Below, piece by piece: positions 31,841 through 40,533 of a stretch of 64,000 nucleotides of DNA. This stretch comes from Streptomyces hyaluromycini. Lineage in GTDB: Bacteria > Actinomycetota > Actinomycetes > Streptomycetales > Streptomycetaceae. The stretch lies in assembly GCF_002217755.1 (NCBI RefSeq), contig NZ_BCFL01000028.1, forward strand, positions 23,564 through 87,563, given 5' to 3'. The position numbers and the translations under genes are program-made. The stretch's first letter is position 1. Each line of letters opens with the position of its first letter. The notes below the pieces were generated by a model. The model was not told where the DNA came from and did not search any database. It saw only the letters and a list, made by a program, of their open reading frames with translations.

Positions 31841-32704
31841 TTACGACGCCGCGCGGGCGTCCAGGAAGGTCTCCAGGCCGGCCAGGTCGTCGGTGTTGAA
31901 GTAGTCGATACCGGCGGTGAACAGCTCGCCCCACAGCGCGTCACGGGCGGGGCCGGCCAGGTCGGGGGTGTTCCAGAAGCGCACCGTCTGACCGTGCGCG
32001 TGCGCCTGGCCGATGATGTCGCGCAGCTTCTGCCGCTCGGCGTCGGGGAACGCGCCCTCGCCGAGCCAGGTGAAGTTGAGCTGCCAGTTGTCGCTGATCA
32101 GCGGGACGAAGGAGGCGGGCGCCGAGGTGCCGAGGTCGGTGAGCCGGCCGTCGTAGAAGGCCCGGCGCACGCTCTGTGCCTCCATCGGTGTGCGGGCGGC
32201 ACGGTCACCGGAGATGACGTTGGTGACCGCACCGGGGACGACCCGGCCGTGGCGGTACGTCGTGAACAGGTGCGGGTAGCGCCGCAGATGCCGGTCGAGC
32301 TCCAGGTACGTCGAGGAGCCCTCGGTCTTGATGTCGATCAGCAGTTGCAGCGGCCTGCGCCAACCGCGGTACACGGAGCCGTGGTTGGCCTCGACGATCG
32401 CGGCCAGCGGGTCGAGGTAGAGGGATTCGAGGGTGCGGCTCGGGTCGAGGTCGTCCGCGGTGTGACCGATCAGCAACTGGTCGTCGACGAGGAAGATGTC
32501 GGCCTCGACACTGCCGAAACGGTGGTCCAGGGCGTCGTGGAGGGGGTGGGTGTGCTCGTAGTCGTTGTGGGCGTGGGCACGCCACAGCGGCCGCCGGCTT
32601 CGGTGACCGCCGCCCGCCCACGCTTGCGCGCCGGGCAGCACGACGGCACCGGCGAGGGCGGCACCGAGGGTGGTGAGGGCTCTGCGACGGGTGGTGAGGG
32701 CCAT
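31841..32704 (-). CDS. Secreted PI-PLC / glycerophosphodiester phosphodiesterase-like protein
   Basis: A 287-residue exported protein. The N-terminus TTRRRALTTLGAALAGAVVL carries a twin-arginine-like motif and a hydrophobic core, so Tat export is likely, with cleavage near AQAWAGG. The mature part begins with HAHNDYEHTHPLHDALDHRF, then SVEADIFLVDDQLLIGH and LLIDIKTEG, which match the metal- and phosphate-binding positions of the GDPD/PLC-like barrel. Substrate is probably a glycerophosphodiester or inositol lipid. The ATG at 32704 follows AAGGGAGG. The fold assignment is good; the exact activity is uncertain. Confidence 0.78.
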   Translation of the reverse strand: MALTTRRRALTTLGAALAGAVVLPGAQAWAGGGHRSRRPLWRAHAHNDYEHTHPLHDALDHRFGSVEADIFLVDDQLLIGHTADDLDPSRTLESLYLDPLAAIVEANHGSVYRGWRRPLQLLIDIKTEGSSTYLELDRHLRRYPHLFTTYRHGRVVPGAVTNVISGDRAARTPMEAQSVRRAFYDGRLTDLGTSAPASFVPLISDNWQLNFTWLGEGAFPDAERQKLRDIIGQAHAHGQTVRFWNTPDLAGPARDALWGELFTAGIDYFNTDDLAGLETFLDARAAS

Positions 32705-32845
32705 GCTCTGCCTCCCTTGTAGGGCCATGAGGGACCGAAGGGAGTATGCGTTCGAACAGAGCCCAATTGATGCATCTGCGCAGGGAGTTGGCTGGACTGC
32801 CACCCCCGGTTCATTTCATCGAGACCCCGACACAGGCGCCCCGAA

Positions 32846-32896
32846 AGGGGCGCGGGGAACTGCGCGACCAGCCCCCACGCACCCGCAGTCGACGAC
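32846..32896 (-). repeat. Dispersed intergenic repeat (AGGGGCGCGGGGAACTGCGC form)
   Basis: This is the reverse complement of the 46761 and 50722 copies, continuing through GACCAGCCCCCAC and ACGCACCCGCAGTCGACGAC. It lies directly downstream of the acyl-CoA dehydrogenase operon and could serve as its terminator. Confidence 0.75.
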
Positions 32897-32902
32897 CGAA
32901 AT

Positions 32903-33994
32903 TCACGGCGCCTGAAGATCCACCAGTACGCCCAGGGCCTCCCGATGCACCCCCGCCGTACCGAAGGCGATCGAATCAGCCTTGGCCCGCTTCAGATAAA
33001 GGTGAATCGGATGTTCCCAGGTCATCCCGATCCCCGCATGCAACTGCAGCGCCTCCTCGGCAGCATGCACGGCAACCGGCGCCGCATAGGCCTGCGCAAC
33101 GGCCACCAACACCTCGGCATCCTCACCGGAGGCCAGCGCGTCGGCGGCGCCCCGCGCAGCGGCCCGCAGGTTGACGACCTCCAGCCACAGCTGCGCCAGC
33201 CGGTGCTTGATCGCCTGGAACCCGCCCACCGGCCGGTTGAACTGCTTGCGCTCCTTGAGATACCGCACGGTCTCGGTCAACGCCCACTCGGCGACGCCGA
33301 ACTGCTCGGAGGCCAGCAGCCCGGCCCCGGCCCGCAGCGCACGCCGTACCGCGGGCTCCGCGTCGCCCACGCGGCGCCCCGCCGCCCCGTCCAGGGTCAC
33401 CGTGGCGAGCGGCCGGGTCAGGTCGAAGGACACCTGCGGGGTGACGGTCACGGCGCCCGCCTCGACCGCGTACAGCCCGCCGTCGTCCCCGGGCACCAGC
33501 AGCACGTCCGCGGCGACCGCGTCCGCGATCCCGGTCAGCTCACCGTGCAGGCGACCGTCTTCGACGCGTACGGCGGTGAACGCGGCCCCCGGGGCCAGGT
33601 GCAGGCCCACAGCCAGTGCCCCGACGGTCCGCCCGGACGCCAGCTTCCCGAGCAGCTCCTGGTCACCGCAGGCCAGCAGCGCTTCGGTCGCCACCACGGC
33701 GCTGGTCAGATACGGCACGGGCGCCACCGCCCGCCCCAGCTCCTCCAGGACGACGGCGACTTCGCGGTGCGAGGCACCCTGGCCGCCCAGCTTCTCCGGC
33801 ACCAGCAGCCCGGCCAGCCCCATGTCCTCGGTGAGGGCCTTCCAGGCGGCCGCGTCGTGCGGGACGTCCGACTCGGTGCGGGCGATGACGCCCGGCGCGT
33901 CGCAGTGGTCGGCGAGCAGATCCCGCACCGCGGCCCGCAGCGCCTCTTCCTCCTCCGAGTACAGAAGGTCGGGCTGGGTGCTCTGCGTTGTCAT
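32903..33994 (-). CDS. Acyl-CoA dehydrogenase (shorter subunit-type)
   Basis: A 363-residue acyl-CoA dehydrogenase that oxidises acyl-CoA thioesters to enoyl-CoA with FAD. The N-terminal helical domain contains GLAGLLVPEKLGGQGASHRE and the C-terminal one ERKQFNRPVGGFQAIKHRLA, the hallmark, then LQLHAGIGMTWEHPIHLYLKR. The usual catalytic Glu motif (YEGT) is replaced by the QLHAGIGMTWEHP/LKRAK pattern of the FadE28/FadE34-like type that forms heterotetramers with a partner. Its ATG overlaps the stop of the upstream acyl-CoA dehydrogenase as ATGA, which supports co-assembly with it, as in mycobacterial sterol side-chain enzymes. Confidence 0.85.
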   Translation of the reverse strand: MTTQSTQPDLLYSEEEEALRAAVRDLLADHCDAPGVIARTESDVPHDAAAWKALTEDMGLAGLLVPEKLGGQGASHREVAVVLEELGRAVAPVPYLTSAVVATEALLACGDQELLGKLASGRTVGALAVGLHLAPGAAFTAVRVEDGRLHGELTGIADAVAADVLLVPGDDGGLYAVEAGAVTVTPQVSFDLTRPLATVTLDGAAGRRVGDAEPAVRRALRAGAGLLASEQFGVAEWALTETVRYLKERKQFNRPVGGFQAIKHRLAQLWLEVVNLRAAARGAADALASGEDAEVLVAVAQAYAAPVAVHAAEEALQLHAGIGMTWEHPIHLYLKRAKADSIAFGTAGVHREALGVLVDLQAP

Positions 33995-35172
33995 CGGGCG
34001 AGGTCCTTCCATGCGACGTCCTTGTCGGTGCGCGGCTCCGAGGGCAGGCCCAGGACGCGCTCGGCGACGATGTTCAGCAGGACCTCGCTGGTCCCGCCCT
34101 CGATGCTGTTGCCCTTGGCACGGAGGTAGCGGTAGCCGGCGTCGCGGCCGACGAAGTCCACCAGTTCGGGCCGGCGCATGGTCCAGTCGTCGTACAACAG
34201 GCCTTCCTCGCCGCGGAGTTCGATCTCAAGGCCGCTGATCTCCTGGTTGAGGCGGGCGAAGGCGAGCTTCATGCCGGCGCCCTCGGGGCCGGGCTGGCCG
34301 GCGACGAGCTGCTGGCGCAGCCGTTCGGCGGTGAGCCGGGCGACCTCGGACTCGACCCACAGCTTCAGCAGCCGCTGGTGCAGGTCGTGGGTGCGCAGTT
34401 CGGGGCGTTCGCGCCAGGTCTTCACGACCGGGCCGATCATGCCGCCCTCGCGGGGCAGCCGCATGCCGCCGATGGCGACGCGCTCGTTGTTGAGGGTGGT
34501 CTGCGCGACCCGCCAGCCGTCGCCGATCGCGCCGAGGCGGCGGGAGTCGGGGATGCGGACGTCGGTGAGGAAGACCTCGTTGAACTCGGCCTCGCCGGTG
34601 ACCTGCCGCAGCGGCCGGACGTCCACGCCCGGGTCGGTCATGTCGCAGATGAAGTAGGTGATGCCCGCGTGCTTGGGCACGTTCGGGTCGGTGCGGGCGA
34701 TGAGGATGGCCCAGCGGGAGTTGTGCGCGCCGGAGGTCCACACCTTCTGCCCGTTGACGACCCAGTCGTCGCCCTCCCGGACGGCCCGGGTGCCCAGCGC
34801 GGCCAGGTCGGAGCCGGCGCCCGGCTCGCTGAACAGCTGGCACCAGACCTCCTCCCCGATCCACAGCGGTCGCAGATAGCGCTGCTTCTGCTCCTCCGTG
34901 CCGTACTTGAGGATGGTCGGCGCGGCCATGCCGAGCCCGATGCCGTTGCGGCGCGAGTCGTTGTCGGGGGCGCCCGCGGCCTCCAGCGCCGCGTCCACGA
35001 CGACCTGGAGGGAGCGCGGGGCGCCGAGGCCGCCGAGGCCCTCCGGGTAGTGCACCCAGGCGAGTCCCGCGTCGAAGCGGGCCTTGAGGAAGTCGAGCTT
35101 CCCGGTCGTGGCGGGCGGGTGTGCGGCCAGCAACTCGGCTGTGCGGCGCTCCAGTTCGGCAGCGTCGGTCAT
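33991..35172 (-). CDS. Acyl-CoA dehydrogenase (longer partner, FadE17/FadE26-like)
   Basis: A 393-residue acyl-CoA dehydrogenase. The N-terminal helical part is followed by the middle domain WCQLFSEPGAGSDLAALGTRA and WVVNGQKVWTSGAHNSRWAIL, the flavin-facing stretches of the family. The C-terminus ends GNSIEGGTSEVLLNIVAERVLGL, where the Glu-Gly-Gly-Thr supplies the usual catalytic region. It overlaps the next gene by ATGA and its upstream neighbour (quinone oxidoreductase) by the same device, so three genes are translationally coupled. Together with the gene at 32903 it probably forms an alpha2beta2 enzyme for branched or cyclic acyl-CoAs. Confidence 0.86.
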   Translation of the reverse strand: MTDAAELERRTAELLAAHPPATTGKLDFLKARFDAGLAWVHYPEGLGGLGAPRSLQVVVDAALEAAGAPDNDSRRNGIGLGMAAPTILKYGTEEQKQRYLRPLWIGEEVWCQLFSEPGAGSDLAALGTRAVREGDDWVVNGQKVWTSGAHNSRWAILIARTDPNVPKHAGITYFICDMTDPGVDVRPLRQVTGEAEFNEVFLTDVRIPDSRRLGAIGDGWRVAQTTLNNERVAIGGMRLPREGGMIGPVVKTWRERPELRTHDLHQRLLKLWVESEVARLTAERLRQQLVAGQPGPEGAGMKLAFARLNQEISGLEIELRGEEGLLYDDWTMRRPELVDFVGRDAGYRYLRAKGNSIEGGTSEVLLNIVAERVLGLPSEPRTDKDVAWKDLAR

Positions 35173-36137
35173 GCTGCGGCTCCCTTCGGTACGACGGTGA
35201 CCCGGCCGGTGGTGACGCCGTCGCCGACCCGCTGCACGGCCGCCGCGGCCTCGGACAGCGGGACCCGCTCGCTCACCAGGGGCTTGATGGCGCCCTTGGC
35301 GGCCAGCTCGGTGAGCTGCTGGTGGCAGTGCAGGATCAGCTTGGGGTTCTTGGTGGCGTACAGGCCCCAGTGCAGGCCCTGGATGGAGTAGTTCTTCACC
35401 AGGGCGTGGTTGAGCGCCGGGCTCGGGATGATGCCGCTGGCGAAGCCGACGACCACGATCCGGCCCTCGAAGGCGACCACCTTGGTGGACTGGGTGTAGG
35501 CCTCGCCGCCGACCGGGTCGTAGATCACGTCGGCGCCGCGGCCACCGGTGGCCTCCTTGACGGCGGCGACGACGTCCTCGGTGCGCCGGTCGATGACGAC
35601 GTCACAGCCCTGTTCCCGGGCCACGGCGGCCTTGTCGGCGCCGCCGACCACGCCGATCACCCTCGCGCCGGCCGCCTTGCCGAGCTGGACGGCCGCGCTG
35701 CCGACCCCGCCGGCGGCGGCGTGCACGAGCAGGGTCTCGCCGGCCTGGAGGGCCGCCCGGCGGTGCAGTCCGAACCAGCCCGTCTGGTAGCCGATGTGCA
35801 GCGCGGCGGCCTCGGCGTCGTCCAGCGCGTCCGGGGCGGGCAGCAGCGCGGCGGCGTCCGCGACCGCGTACTCGGCGAAGCCGCCGTGCGGCAGCGCGGG
35901 GTTGGCGATCACCCGGCGTCCGTCCTCGGTCTCTCCGCAGATCTCCACCCCAGGGGTGAACGGCAGCGGCGGGCGTACCTGGTAGTGCCCCCGGCACATC
36001 AGGACATCGGGGAAGTTGATGTTGGCGGCACGCACCCTGAGCAGCACCTGGCCGTCGCCGGGCGTGGGCAGCTCCACCTCCTGGAGCCGCATCACCTCGC
36101 TCGGCTCGCCGTTCTCGTGCACTTGCCATGCCTGCAT
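35169..36137 (-). CDS. Zinc-independent quinone oxidoreductase / enoyl reductase (MDR family)
   Basis: A 322-residue MDR protein of the NADPH:quinone oxidoreductase type. It lacks the structural-zinc cysteines, has AANINFPDVLMCRGHYQ and PFTPGVEICGE at the substrate domain, and HAAAGGVGSAAVQLGKAAGARV as the nucleotide fold near residues 140-162. Such enzymes reduce quinones or activated double bonds, including enoyl-CoA-like compounds. The ATG at 36137 has GTGGAGG upstream; the TetR-like operator AAGCG-GT-CGCTT lies 59 bases further out. It is the first gene of the three-gene coupled operon with the two acyl-CoA dehydrogenases. Confidence 0.85.
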   Translation of the reverse strand: MQAWQVHENGEPSEVMRLQEVELPTPGDGQVLLRVRAANINFPDVLMCRGHYQVRPPLPFTPGVEICGETEDGRRVIANPALPHGGFAEYAVADAAALLPAPDALDDAEAAALHIGYQTGWFGLHRRAALQAGETLLVHAAAGGVGSAAVQLGKAAGARVIGVVGGADKAAVAREQGCDVVIDRRTEDVVAAVKEATGGRGADVIYDPVGGEAYTQSTKVVAFEGRIVVVGFASGIIPSPALNHALVKNYSIQGLHWGLYATKNPKLILHCHQQLTELAAKGAIKPLVSERVPLSEAAAAVQRVGDGVTTGRVTVVPKGAAA

Positions 36138-36195
36138 GCGGTGCCTCCACGGGACTGCGTCGACTGCGTCGTCTGACCGGGGTCCACCGCATACT

Positions 36196-36207
36196 AAGCG
36201 GTCGCTT
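36196..36207. promoter_or_regulatory. Palindrome AAGCG-GT-CGCTT, probable TetR-type operator
   Basis: A perfect 5-2-5 palindrome within CTAAGCGGTCGCTTGC lies upstream of the quinone oxidoreductase/acyl-CoA dehydrogenase operon. Sites of this shape are bound by TetR-family regulators of acyl-CoA metabolism in actinobacteria. No TetR gene is adjacent, so the regulator would act from elsewhere. Confidence 0.55.
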
Positions 36208-36247
36208 GCCATCCAGGGAACAGCCGCCCGGGGGAACGCCGGATTCG

Positions 36248-36820
36248 TCACGTCCTCTTCGGCCGCGCCCGCACGTGCATCCGCTCTCCCTGCGGCCCGA
36301 ACAGGCTGAGGAACTCCACCGGCCCCTCCCCCGTCGACCCGAACCAGTGCGGCACCCGGGTGTCGAACTCGGCCGCCTCCCCCGCCCCCAGCACCACGTC
36401 ATGGTCACCGAGCACCAGCCGCAGCTTCCCGGACAGCACGTACAGCCACTCGTAGCCCTCATGGGTACGCGGCTCGGGTTCGAGTTTCCGTTTCGGTTCG
36501 ACCACCTTGAAGGCCTGCAGGCCGCCGGGCTGCCGGGTGAGCGGCAGGAAGGTGCGGCCGTACCGCTCCATCGGCTTGGCCCGCACCCGGGGGTCGCCGG
36601 CCGGCGGGGCGCCGACCAGTTCGTCCAGGGGCACCTGGTGGGCCTGGGCGATCGGCAGCAGCAGCTCCAGGCTGGGCTTGCGCAGCCCGGACTCCAGCCG
36701 GGAGAGGGTGCTGACCGAGATGCCGGTGGTCTCGGAGAGGGCGGCGAGGGTGACCTCCCGCTCCTTGCGGAGCCGGCGCAGCCGGGGTCCCACGCCTGCG
36801 AGGACGTCGTCCGTAGTCAT
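36248..36820 (-). CDS. XRE-family HTH regulator with C-terminal cupin domain
   Basis: A 190-residue regulator. The N-terminal XRE HTH is RLRRLRKEREVTLAALSETT, then GISVSTLSRLESGLRKPSLE near residues 15-50. The C-terminal cupin is EGYEWLYVLSGKLRLVLGDHDVVLGAGEAAEFDTRVPHWFG near residues 122-165, with histidines for metal or ligand binding. Such proteins regulate small-molecule catabolism or amine and polyamine genes. It diverges from the flavoprotein relic at 36899, its probable former target. Confidence 0.87.
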   Translation of the reverse strand: MTTDDVLAGVGPRLRRLRKEREVTLAALSETTGISVSTLSRLESGLRKPSLELLLPIAQAHQVPLDELVGAPPAGDPRVRAKPMERYGRTFLPLTRQPGGLQAFKVVEPKRKLEPEPRTHEGYEWLYVLSGKLRLVLGDHDVVLGAGEAAEFDTRVPHWFGSTGEGPVEFLSLFGPQGERMHVRARPKRT

Positions 36821-36898
36821 GCCTGCATTGCAGTTTCGGCAAAGACGTTTGTCAATCCGGCAGCGGCGGGGCGACCCTCGGCCGCGGAGGTGGTCACC

Positions 36899-37015
36899 AT
36901 GACCGATACGTACGAGGTGGTCGTCGTCGGCGGCGCCGCGGCCGGGCTGTCCGCCGCGCTGGTCCTGGGCAGGACCCGGCGCCGCACCAACCTGGACGCG
37001 GCCGTGCGGGTGTAG
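36899..37015 (+). pseudogene. Relic of an NAD(P)/FAD-dependent oxidoreductase (38 codons)
   Basis: It starts MTDTYEVVVVGGAAAGLSAA and LVLGRTRRRT, the complete dinucleotide-binding beta-alpha-beta start of a thioredoxin reductase-like flavoprotein. After about ten unrelated residues it stops at 37013-37015. The rest of an expected 300 residues is absent, because the DNA ligase gene begins 30 bases later. An internal deletion that kept the promoter and first 28 codons is the simplest reading. It is divergent from the XRE-cupin gene. Confidence 0.75.
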
Positions 37016-37044
37016 TCCGGGCGTGTCCGTTGCACCATGGCTGC

Positions 37045-38583
37045 ATGTTGCTGACCCGGCTCGCCGAAGTGTCCCGGGAGGTCGCCGCCACCGCGGCCAG
37101 GTCCCGCAAGACGGCGCTGCTCGCCGAGCTCTTCCGGGAGACGGATCCCGACGACGTACCGGTCGTCATCCCCTACCTGGCCGGCCGGCTCCCGCAGGGC
37201 AGGCTGGGCGTCGGCTGGAAGGTGCTGAGCCGGCCCGTCGCACCGGCCGCCGCGCCGTCCCTCACCGTCCGCGGGGTCGACGCCCGGCTGACCGAGCTGG
37301 GCAAGGTCTCAGGTCCCGGCTCGCAGGCCGAACGCGCCCGGATCGTCGGCGAGTTGATGGGCGCGGCGACCGCGGACGAGCAGCGCTTCCTGCTGGGGCT
37401 GATCACCGGGGAGGTGCGGCAGGGCGCCCTCGACGCGGTCGCCGTCGAAGGGCTCGCGCAGGCGACCGGCGCGGACCCGGCCGCCGTCCGCCGGGCGGTG
37501 ATGCTCGCCGGGTCCCTCCAGACGGTGGCCGAGGCGCTGCTCGCGGACGGCCCGGCGGCCCTGGACCGCTTCCGTCTCACCGTCGGCCGCCCGGTGCTGC
37601 CCATGCTGGCGCACACCGCCTCCTCGGTCGCCGAGGCGGTGCAGAAGCTGGGCGGCTGCGCTGTCGAGGAGAAGCTGGACGGCATCCGGGTCCAGGTCCA
37701 CCGGGACGGCGACACGGTACGGATCTTCACCCGCACGCTGGACGACATCACCGACCGTCTGCCCGAAGTGACCTCGGCGGCAAGGGAGTTGAGAGGTGAT
37801 CGCTTCATCCTGGACGGCGAGGTGATCTCCTTCGACGCGGACGGCCGGCCCCGCTCCTTCCAGGAGACGGCGGGACGGGTCGGCTCCCGGACGGACGTGG
37901 CGAAGGCGGCGCGGGAGGTCCCGGTCTCCCCCGTCTTCTTCGACGTGCTCTCGGTCGACGGCCACAACCTGCTCGACCTTCCGTTCGCCGACCGCCACGC
38001 GGAGCTGGCCCGGCTGGTCCCCGAGCCGATGCGGGTGCGCCGGGCACTGGTGTCCGGGCCGGACGACACGACGGCCGCCGAGGAGTTCCTCGCGGCCACC
38101 CTCGCCCGCGGCCACGAGGGCGTGGTCGTCAAGGCCCTCGACGCCCCCTACAGCGCCGGCCGCCGGGGCGCCTCCTGGCTGAAGGTCAAGCCCGTCCACA
38201 CCCTCGACCTGGTGGTCCTGGCCGCCGAATGGGGCCACGGCCGCCGCACCGGCAAGCTCTCCAACCTCCACCTCGGCGCCCGCGACACGGACGGCACCTT
38301 CGCCATGCTCGGCAAGACGTTCAAGGGCATGACCGACGCGATGCTGGAGTGGCAGACCGCACGGCTCAAGGAGCTGGAGGTCTCGGACGACGGCTGGGTG
38401 GTGACCGTACGCCCCGAACTCGTCGTCGAGATCGCCTACGACGGCCTGCAGCGGTCCACCCGCTACCCGGCCGGCGTCACCCTGCGCTTCGCCCGGGTGG
38501 TCCGCTACCGCGAGGACAAGCGGCCGGAGGAGGCCGATACGGTGGAGACCCTGCTGGCCGCGCACCCGGAGGTACGGCGTTGA
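37045..38583 (+). CDS. lig: ATP-dependent DNA ligase
   Basis: A 512-residue ATP-dependent ligase. The order is an N-terminal DNA-binding domain (MLLTRLAEVSREVAATAARS), the adenylation domain with nucleotidyl Lys in VEEKLDGIRVQVHRDG (residue 210), FILDGEVISFDADG (motif III region), EGVVVKAL (motif IV) and SWLKVKP (motif V), then an OB-fold ending VTLRFARVVRYRED. Such secondary ligases supplement the NAD-dependent LigA of bacteria, in repair. The ATG at 37045 gives the family start. It overlaps the Nudix gene by TTGA and probably forms an operon with it. Confidence 0.92.
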   Translation: MLLTRLAEVSREVAATAARSRKTALLAELFRETDPDDVPVVIPYLAGRLPQGRLGVGWKVLSRPVAPAAAPSLTVRGVDARLTELGKVSGPGSQAERARIVGELMGAATADEQRFLLGLITGEVRQGALDAVAVEGLAQATGADPAAVRRAVMLAGSLQTVAEALLADGPAALDRFRLTVGRPVLPMLAHTASSVAEAVQKLGGCAVEEKLDGIRVQVHRDGDTVRIFTRTLDDITDRLPEVTSAARELRGDRFILDGEVISFDADGRPRSFQETAGRVGSRTDVAKAAREVPVSPVFFDVLSVDGHNLLDLPFADRHAELARLVPEPMRVRRALVSGPDDTTAAEEFLAATLARGHEGVVVKALDAPYSAGRRGASWLKVKPVHTLDLVVLAAEWGHGRRTGKLSNLHLGARDTDGTFAMLGKTFKGMTDAMLEWQTARLKELEVSDDGWVVTVRPELVVEIAYDGLQRSTRYPAGVTLRFARVVRYREDKRPEEADTVETLLAAHPEVRR

Positions 38584-39047
38584 CCGAGCCGAAGCGAAGC
38601 GCCGGACTGCTGTTGTTCCGGCATACCGGCGAGGGCCTTGAGGTGTTGCTCGGCCATATGGGCGGGCCGTACTTCGCGAAGAAGGACGCGGGCGCCTGGA
38701 CCGTCCCCAAGGGCGAGTACGAGCCTGAGGAGCCGGCCTGGGAGGCGGCCCGGCGCGAGTTCCAGGAGGAGCTGGGCCTGCCGCCGCCGGACGGCGAGGC
38801 GATCGAGCTGGGCGAGGTCCGGCAGACCAACGGCAAGATCGTGACGGCGTGGGCGATCGAGGCGGACCTGGACCCGGCCGCGATCGAACCCGGCGTCTTC
38901 GTGATGGAGTGGCCGCCGCGGTCGGGCCGGATCCAGGAGTTCCCGGAGCTGGACCGGGTGGCCTGGCTGACCCCCGACCGGGCCCGCGAGGTGATCGTCA
39001 AGGCCCAGGCCGCGTTTCTGGACCGGCTGGCGGAGCGCTCGGGCTGA
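38580..39047 (+). CDS. Nudix hydrolase
   Basis: A 155-residue Nudix protein. The Nudix box GEYEPEEPAWEAARREFQEE followed by LGL lies near residues 45-67 and has all the acidic metal ligands and the Arg. ALLL-type hydrophobic strands and the preceding LLGHMGGPYFAKKDAGAW match the diadenosine/nucleoside polyphosphate-type members. The start is TTG at 38580, overlapping the ligase stop (TTGA) and preceded by GAGG. Coupling with the ligase suggests a nucleotide-sanitising or Ap4A-type role, but the substrate is not determinable. Confidence 0.87.
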   Translation: MTEPKRSAGLLLFRHTGEGLEVLLGHMGGPYFAKKDAGAWTVPKGEYEPEEPAWEAARREFQEELGLPPPDGEAIELGEVRQTNGKIVTAWAIEADLDPAAIEPGVFVMEWPPRSGRIQEFPELDRVAWLTPDRAREVIVKAQAAFLDRLAERSG

Positions 39048-39122
39048 ACGGAGCCTCCTACGTTGCGGTCGGCCCGGCCGCGCGGGAAGGTCGTAGCAAG
39101 CCCGCTCCCAGGGAGGTCAGCC

Positions 39123-40508
39123 ATGCCCATCGCGACGGTCAACCCGGCGAACGGCGAGACGCTCGAAACGTTCGAGGCCATGGACGAGGACGAGCTCGAA
39201 CGCCGGCTCGAACTCGCCGAGGCGACGTTCCGCACGTACCGCACGAGCACCTTCGCCGAGCGCGCCCGGCTGCTGCACGCCGCCGCCGACCTGCTGGACG
39301 CGGACCTGGACGACATCGCGCGCACCATGACCACCGAGATGGGCAAGCCGCTGAAGCAGGCCCGTGCGGAGGCCGCCAAGTGCGCGAGGGCGATGCGCTG
39401 GTACGCCGACCACGCGGCGGAGCTGCTGGCCGACGAGGAGCCGGCGGAGACGGACGTGAAGGACTCGGGCGCGTCCCGGGTCCGGGTGCGCTACCGCCCG
39501 ATCGGGCCGGTGCTCGCGGTGATGCCGTGGAACTTCCCGCTCTGGCAGGTGGTCCGCTTCGCCGCGCCGGCGCTGATGGCGGGCAACGTGGGCCTGCTCA
39601 AGCACGCGTCCAACGTCCCGCAGACCGCGCTGTATCTGGAGGAGCTGTTCCACCGGGCGGGCTTCTCCGAGGGCTGCTTCCAGACCCTGCTGATCGGCTC
39701 CGGCGCGGTCGACGACGTCCTGCGCGACGAGCGGGTGAAGGCGGCGACGCTCACCGGCAGCGAGCCCGCGGGCCGCGCGGTCGCCGCCACCGCCGGCGAG
39801 ATGATCAAGAAGACGGTCCTGGAACTGGGCGGCAGCGACCCCTACGTGGTGATGCCCTCGGCGGACATCGACCGGGCGGCGAAGATCGCGGTGACGGCGC
39901 GGGTGCAGAACAACGGACAGTCGTGCATCGCCGCGAAGCGGTTCATCGTGCACGCGGACGTCTACGACGCGTTCGCCGAGCGGTTCGTGGCGGGGATGGC
40001 GGCGCTGCGGACGGGCGACCCGATGGAGGAGGAGACGGACGTCGGGCCGCTCGCGAGCGAGCAGGGGCGCAAGGACCTGGAGGAGCTGGTCGAGGACGCC
40101 AAGCGGTCGGGAGCGCAGGTGCTGTGCGGCGGGCAGCGGCCGGACGGGCCCGGCTGGTACTACCCGCCGACCGTACTCGCCGGGATCCACCGCGACATGC
40201 GCATCCACCGCGAGGAGGCGTTCGGGCCGGTGGCCACGCTGTACCGGGCCGGGGACCTGGACGAGGCGATCCTCATCGCCAACGACTCGCCCTTCGGGCT
40301 GAGTTCGAACGTGTGGACGCGGGACGAGGCCGAGGTGGACCGGTTCGTACGCGATCTGGAGGCCGGTGGCGTGTTCGTCAACGGCATGACCGCCTCCCAC
40401 CCGGCGTTCCCCTTCGGCGGGGTGAAGCGTTCCGGGTACGGCCGTGAGCTGTCCGGGCACGGAATCCGGGAGTTCTGCAACATCACCACCGTTTGGCAGG
40501 GTGCGTGA
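39123..40508 (+). CDS. NAD(P)+-dependent succinate-semialdehyde dehydrogenase-type enzyme
   Basis: A 461-residue aldehyde dehydrogenase of the short GabD/Sad type, which lacks the first ~20 residues of longer relatives. Landmarks are VMPWNFPLWQVVRFAAPALMAGN, the Glu in LELGGSDPYVVM, the catalytic Cys in NNGQSCIAAKR (residue 268) and EEAFGPVATLYR followed by PFGGVKRSGYGRE. It oxidises succinate semialdehyde to succinate, for example in GABA breakdown. The ATG at 39123 follows GGGAGG. It stands 75 bp after the Nudix gene, on the same strand. Confidence 0.87.
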   Translation: MPIATVNPANGETLETFEAMDEDELERRLELAEATFRTYRTSTFAERARLLHAAADLLDADLDDIARTMTTEMGKPLKQARAEAAKCARAMRWYADHAAELLADEEPAETDVKDSGASRVRVRYRPIGPVLAVMPWNFPLWQVVRFAAPALMAGNVGLLKHASNVPQTALYLEELFHRAGFSEGCFQTLLIGSGAVDDVLRDERVKAATLTGSEPAGRAVAATAGEMIKKTVLELGGSDPYVVMPSADIDRAAKIAVTARVQNNGQSCIAAKRFIVHADVYDAFAERFVAGMAALRTGDPMEEETDVGPLASEQGRKDLEELVEDAKRSGAQVLCGGQRPDGPGWYYPPTVLAGIHRDMRIHREEAFGPVATLYRAGDLDEAILIANDSPFGLSSNVWTRDEAEVDRFVRDLEAGGVFVNGMTASHPAFPFGGVKRSGYGRELSGHGIREFCNITTVWQGA

Positions 40509-40533
40509 CGGTTGCACGGCTACGATCCCGGGT

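Noticed and set aside
37045..39047. A DNA-repair or anti-phage defence island around the ligase
   Set aside because: The neighbours are only Nudix and a semialdehyde dehydrogenase. No Ku, helicase, nuclease or defence-type gene is present.
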